Below are positions 60,723 to 64,000 of a DNA stretch of 64,000 nucleotides, one piece after another; the first letter of the stretch is position 1, and every line of letters begins with the position of its first letter. The position numbers and the translations under genes are program-made. The DNA lies in contig JAUZTG010000017.1 in NCBI GenBank assembly GCA_030734395.1, positions 496,001-560,000 on the forward strand, in the 5' to 3' direction. The notes under the pieces are model-generated. The model was not told where the DNA came from. It searched no databases and saw only the letters and a program-made list of their open reading frames with translations. The DNA comes from Sarocladium kiliense (lineage: Eukaryota > Ascomycota > Sordariomycetes > Hypocreales > Sarocladiaceae).

Positions 60723-61673
60723 AACGCATCCACCACAGACGAAGGCGATGGCGGTACTTGGCTACGACACATGGTCTCCGCCACCATGGATCTCTTCACC
60801 TCAGATGTCGATAGTACGACCACTGTGAGTGAGACGCCATTGGATCCAATCGCTGATTCGATCGACTACTCGGCGCGAACGTGTGAAGAAGCCATGGAGG
60901 ACAAGGGGAGCTGGTTGACTGGCTGAGATGATGTACTTATCGATGCTGAGAAGGTACATAGAAAGCGACACTGTTGCCCACAACCCCAGGACGCTCATGT
61001 TTGTCTGGGGGGGAGGGATAGCGGGATGGTTTGTCTGCGTATTTTTGTTGTCCTGCGGGACATGCGGGCCTTGTTCGAATAGTAGGAAAGGAAGAAGATT
61101 CCCCGTGTGCACGAAAACAAAGCGTTCTCAGGCTTATAAGTGAGGTCGTAATGTGATAGCCGGCCCCTTTTCTGACTTGGTTGTACAATGCCCCTGTGAG
61201 GTCTACATATGTCATCTTAGCACCGCGCGTGTCACCATGCAGCTCAAGTACTGTGATCCCAGAGCTTTCATGTTCATCTGAGATGTATTTATCAACTCCC
61301 TTCCATCACCTGTCGTACCCTCTAAGTTTTTGGCTATAGCTTCCACCCTCTTCCTGCCTTCAAGATGCTGATAATTACAAAACAAGCAGTTGGCACCAGC
61401 CTTTCCATATCAGAGTAGAGGCTCCTAAAATTCCAAAAAAAAAAAAAAAAAAAATACATGACAGAAACCGGCGAACACAGATCTCGAAGTCCTGCCTTGC
61501 AACGAACAAGACGGTATCAAGAATCTGCTCCCACCAGGTCCTCAATAATTGTAGTATGTCCCCGTAGGAACACCTTCTTGCACACTCTCCAGTCTACTAC
61601 TCCCCAGAACGGTCGTCCCGCTCACACTGCTATGCCCACTTCTCGCCGACCCTCCACGCGCGATTCTAGCCCC
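60723..61673. other. Convergent intergenic region
   Basis: About 950 bp between the 3' ends of nst1 and the membrane-protein gene. A frame with DEE- and Ser-like residues continues just past the Nst1 stop but is not supported. It contains the 20-nt poly(A) run listed separately. No RNA gene seen. Confidence 0.4.
61435..61454 (+). repeat. Poly(A) tract of 20 nt
   Basis: An uninterrupted A run in the convergent region. It may be a simple mononucleotide repeat. No flanking target-site duplication or retrotransposon sequence is visible. Confidence 0.9.
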
Positions 61674-62480
61674 CTAAGACCTGTGCGCATCGTGGAAAGG
61701 GTCAGCACCGCCGCCACCAAGCGCACTGGTATCCGGACCAGGGGCGGACTGCTGGTGCTGCTGGCTCATCAAGGGCTGGCGCATTTCGGCACGCTTCTTC
61801 TTGGTAGCAGCGCGAGCGAGAGCCGTGGCTTCGGCCTTTGCGTGCAGACGCTTCTGCTGCTTACGGTCTTTGCAGCAGAGGAAGGTGAGGGTTCCGATGC
61901 CGATGACGATGGCGGAGGCGAAGATGATGGCGATGACGATGCCGGCTACGTCGAGGTCGTCTTGGAGGTCCATGCAGATGTCGGTACCTGAGGAGTCCAT
62001 GCTGCAGGTTTTGCCGGCCTTGCAGGAGGAGCGTTCGGCGGTCGTGGAGGAGCAGGATTGTGTGCTCACGCGGCCGTCATTCGTGGACACGTCACAGGAG
62101 GTTGTGTCGACAGTGTAGGTCTCGAGACACTCGTTGCCACTTTGACTGGCTTGACGGCCGAGGAGAGGCATGTAGCCGAGATCATGGCGGCGACGGAGGT
62201 CCGCGCCAGAAACCATATCGTGGCAGTGGTGCAGGGCGTTTTCGGCCTCAGAGACGGCGTCAACGGTAGAGCAGCCGGCGTCGATGTGGCAGGAGGCGAT
62301 GTATTCCTTTGCTGCCGGAGGGTCGAGGTTGGAGAGGCAGTGGGCGAGGAGGGAGCGGTCGGTTGTGCAGGTTGAGAGGGAGGCGAGGTGGGCGGCGTTC
62401 GAGGTGAGGCAGTCTGCGATGGAGGCGGGAGCGGCGAGAGAGGAGCCCGCGAGGAGGGCGAGGATGGTGATGGAGTGCAT
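61674..62480 (-). CDS. Small type I membrane protein with Cys-rich ectodomain
   Basis: A 268-aa frame without introns. A signal peptide (MHSITILALLAGSSLAAP) is followed by an ectodomain with about 14 cysteines (residues 24-170) and one Ser/Thr-rich stretch. One transmembrane helix lies at about 179-201 (IVIAIIFASAIVIGIGTLTF), followed by CCKDRKQQKR and a basic tail of about 65 residues. The layout resembles fungal surface sensors of the Mid2/Wsc kind but no family domain is recognised. Start at 62480 chosen for the signal peptide; the longer in-frame stretch upstream has no good ATG context and lacks protein character. Confidence 0.75.
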   Translation of the reverse strand: MHSITILALLAGSSLAAPASIADCLTSNAAHLASLSTCTTDRSLLAHCLSNLDPPAAKEYIASCHIDAGCSTVDAVSEAENALHHCHDMVSGADLRRRHDLGYMPLLGRQASQSGNECLETYTVDTTSCDVSTNDGRVSTQSCSSTTAERSSCKAGKTCSMDSSGTDICMDLQDDLDVAGIVIAIIFASAIVIGIGTLTFLCCKDRKQQKRLHAKAEATALARAATKKKRAEMRQPLMSQQHQQSAPGPDTSALGGGGADPFHDAHRS

Positions 62481-63753
62481 TGTGGTGGTTCGTGAGAAAA
62501 GGATCTGCTTGGTGAAACGCGTGAAGCTATCGACACAGGGCGGGTTGCTGCAGTGCCGATGGAGTAGTAGCGATTGGAGAGCGAGGCGTGGAAATGAAGC
62601 CTCGGCAAATCCGGGGGTCGTCACGGAAGAACAATCGAAAGAAAACGAAAGGAAAAGGTGAGGTAGATGGGGAGATGGGAGGCAGGGGAGGGAAGGGAAA
62701 AAAAGAAGAAGCTGGGAAGTGCCAGGTTTGTGAAGCTGACGACACTGACGGACCGGGGGCTGGAGGAGGATCAGGAGTCGCAGCAGCGCTGGGCACTGTT
62801 GCAGCCAGGCTAAGGCGAGCCAGTACCGGGCAATGCCATCAGCCAAACGGTAGTGAGGTGACCGTTAGTGCCAGGGGCGCCAAAAATAGGAGCAGACGAC
62901 GGAAGATCTGGGGCATAACGTCAGCAAGATGGGGCGATATGATTGGTTAAGAGGTGGGCTGAGTGCCGGGACTACAGGGGTGGGGACTGAGGTGCGGTTC
63001 AGTGAGCCTGTCTTAGCGAGTGTCTTAGCGGGATGTAGTGGTGAGATTAGGGGGGATGTGCTGGAGTGAGCTGCTGCAGTAGACTAGGCGGGTTATGGCG
63101 ATGGCGATGCACAAGCCACTGTCAGGGAGGCTGTGCTGCTGGAGGTGGGCTGTGGTCAGTGTTTGCGCACGGGGAGACCCGAGATGGAAATGGTCAGGGG
63201 TTGCGATGATCATCTTTGTTTCTTCATTTTTGTGACAATGGAAAACTCAGGAAGAGTATGAGTTTATCACAAATATCGTAATCACCTGGGGATGATGGTG
63301 GCAGCATAAAGGCCTACCAAGCATTGCATGCCCAGCCCAGCCAACACCAGCCCCAAGAACAAGCCATCAACCCATCACCAAATGTGAAACATTGCTCAGA
63401 TCCCAAGTGGACCACATCACCATCCAAACATTGCTGAAAAGTCCTTGCTCCAGTTCTCTTCTCAAATAATTAGCGTCCTCTGAATTCCCCAAATCATTAA
63501 GGGCAATGTTTTCGGGTGCTGCTGCCAGTAAAGGCAGGTGCAACGTAACCACAGGACCGCGCACGTGAGGCGACGTCATCACTTTAACCCATTCTATGAT
63601 GAAGTACCACCTCCCATTACTGTCGCGAGTGGCGCCGAGGTCAAGAAGCCGCTTACTGCCTTTCATCTTGATTTGATTCCCTTCCGAATACTTCACAGTA
63701 GCAAGAAAGGTATTTCCCCCATCAGCTTCTTGTGTTTTTTCACAGCGACCACA
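62481..63753. promoter_or_regulatory. Divergent intergenic region at the right end
   Basis: 1.27 kb. Next to 62480 the minus strand is CT-rich and probably forms the leader of the membrane-protein gene. A minus-strand frame at 63367-63777 (ATG at 63777, about 136 aa) is present, but I could not recognise it and it overlaps the start of the next gene, so it is not called. Confidence 0.35.
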
Positions 63754-64000
63754 ATGCTGACGTCTGTACTCAAGCATCACAGAAATCCTCTATTTCGTAC
63801 GTTTACCACTACAACCACCGCAACCATGCCTCTCGTCGTCCCCGGCGTCAACAACAACGCTACCGCCACCTCCTCTGGCAACCCCAAGGACGAGGAATGG
63901 ACTCAGAAGCTCGTCGGCAAGAAGCTCCATGATAGCGAGTCCAACGAAACTGTATTATCCTCTACCCTTTTGTCGCGGCAGCCCAGCCATACTGACACTT
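63754..64000 (+). CDS. Proteinase inhibitor I78-like protein, 5' part only
   Basis: The first exon runs from an ATG at 63754 to 63951 in phase 0; the donor GTATTA at 63952 opens an intron that continues past the window end. An internal ATG at 63826 starts MPLVVPGVNNN, the usual beginning of these small fungal proteins, followed by EEWTQKLVGKKLHDSESNET. That WxxKLVGKKLxxS pattern is typical of I78-type inhibitor homologues. The 24 residues before it (MLTSVLKHHRNPLFRTF plus a Thr run) lack acidic residues and resemble a mitochondrial presequence. Alternative starts could thus give two locations. The remainder lies outside the window. Confidence 0.7.
   Translation, partial: MLTSVLKHHRNPLFRTFTTTTTATMPLVVPGVNNNATATSSGNPKDEEWTQKLVGKKLHDSESNETVLSSTLLSRQPSHTDT

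Noticed and set aside
61458..61991. 177-codon frame on the + strand
   Set aside because: Opposite the cytoplasmic and membrane part of the Cys-rich membrane-protein gene, which has a signal peptide and a helix in the right order.
63367..63777. 136-codon frame on the minus strand
   Set aside because: Unrecognised and overlapping the 5' end of the I78-like exon. It cannot be excluded but is not supported.
1..64000. CRISPR array, operons or ribosome binding sites
   Set aside because: The sequence is eukaryotic with spliced genes; no regular spacer-repeat array is visible.

Overview
This window reads as nuclear DNA of a filamentous ascomycete. Dothideomycetes is my best guess, but no marker gene here proves it. 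Genes are split by many short introns (about 48-100 bp) with GT...AG ends and CTAAC/CTGAC branch points. They encode typical Pezizomycotina families: Prp4 kinase, a Ran1/Sks1-type kinase, DUF7580, an acuF-like C2H2 protein, a GH10 xylanase, Nst1, Rho2 and mL40. All coordinates are my manual exon models. Every model given closes in frame.

Layout. 0.5-3.5 kb holds the Prp4 spliceosomal kinase gene, with one unusually long intron. 3.5-13.4 kb is almost 10 kb with no supportable gene, ahead of a Ran1/Sks1-like kinase (13.4-15.0 kb). Another 4.2 kb without genes follows. 19.2-27.6 kb is the most unusual block. A DUF7580 gene (-) and a 1,914-residue multidomain gene (+) share a 309 bp divergent promoter. 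The large protein combines acuF-like zinc-finger motifs, C2H2 fingers, an SH3-like domain, a ubiquitin-like domain, a second C2H2 array, a Zn(II)2Cys6 cluster and a Whi3/Scw1-like RRM. 27.9-31.7 kb carries a divergent sulfotransferase-like gene and an MFS transporter; both have a splice or frame anomaly. 32.1-38.1 kb holds an AT-hook protein, an AAA+ ATPase with an N-terminal DUF7025-like region, and a secreted GH10 xylanase. 39.9-41.7 kb encodes a secreted Cys/Gly-rich protein with extreme codon bias. 44.3-50.5 kb holds an RRM-type protein, two unknown proteins, and mL40, whose presequence overlaps the end of the gene before it in another frame. 51.4-52.3 kb is rho2, with a 6-nt microexon. 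52.3-57.0 kb is mostly noncoding, with an intron-containing tRNA-Trp. 57.0-60.7 kb is Nst1. The right end carries a small type I membrane protein gene and the first exon of an I78-inhibitor-like gene cut by the window edge.

Most genes are independent housekeeping, signalling or secretion genes. The only arrangement that suggests a linked system is the DUF7580 / zinc-finger-SH3-ULD-RRM pair. Its families resemble fungal NLR-associated modules, but a joint function is inference only.
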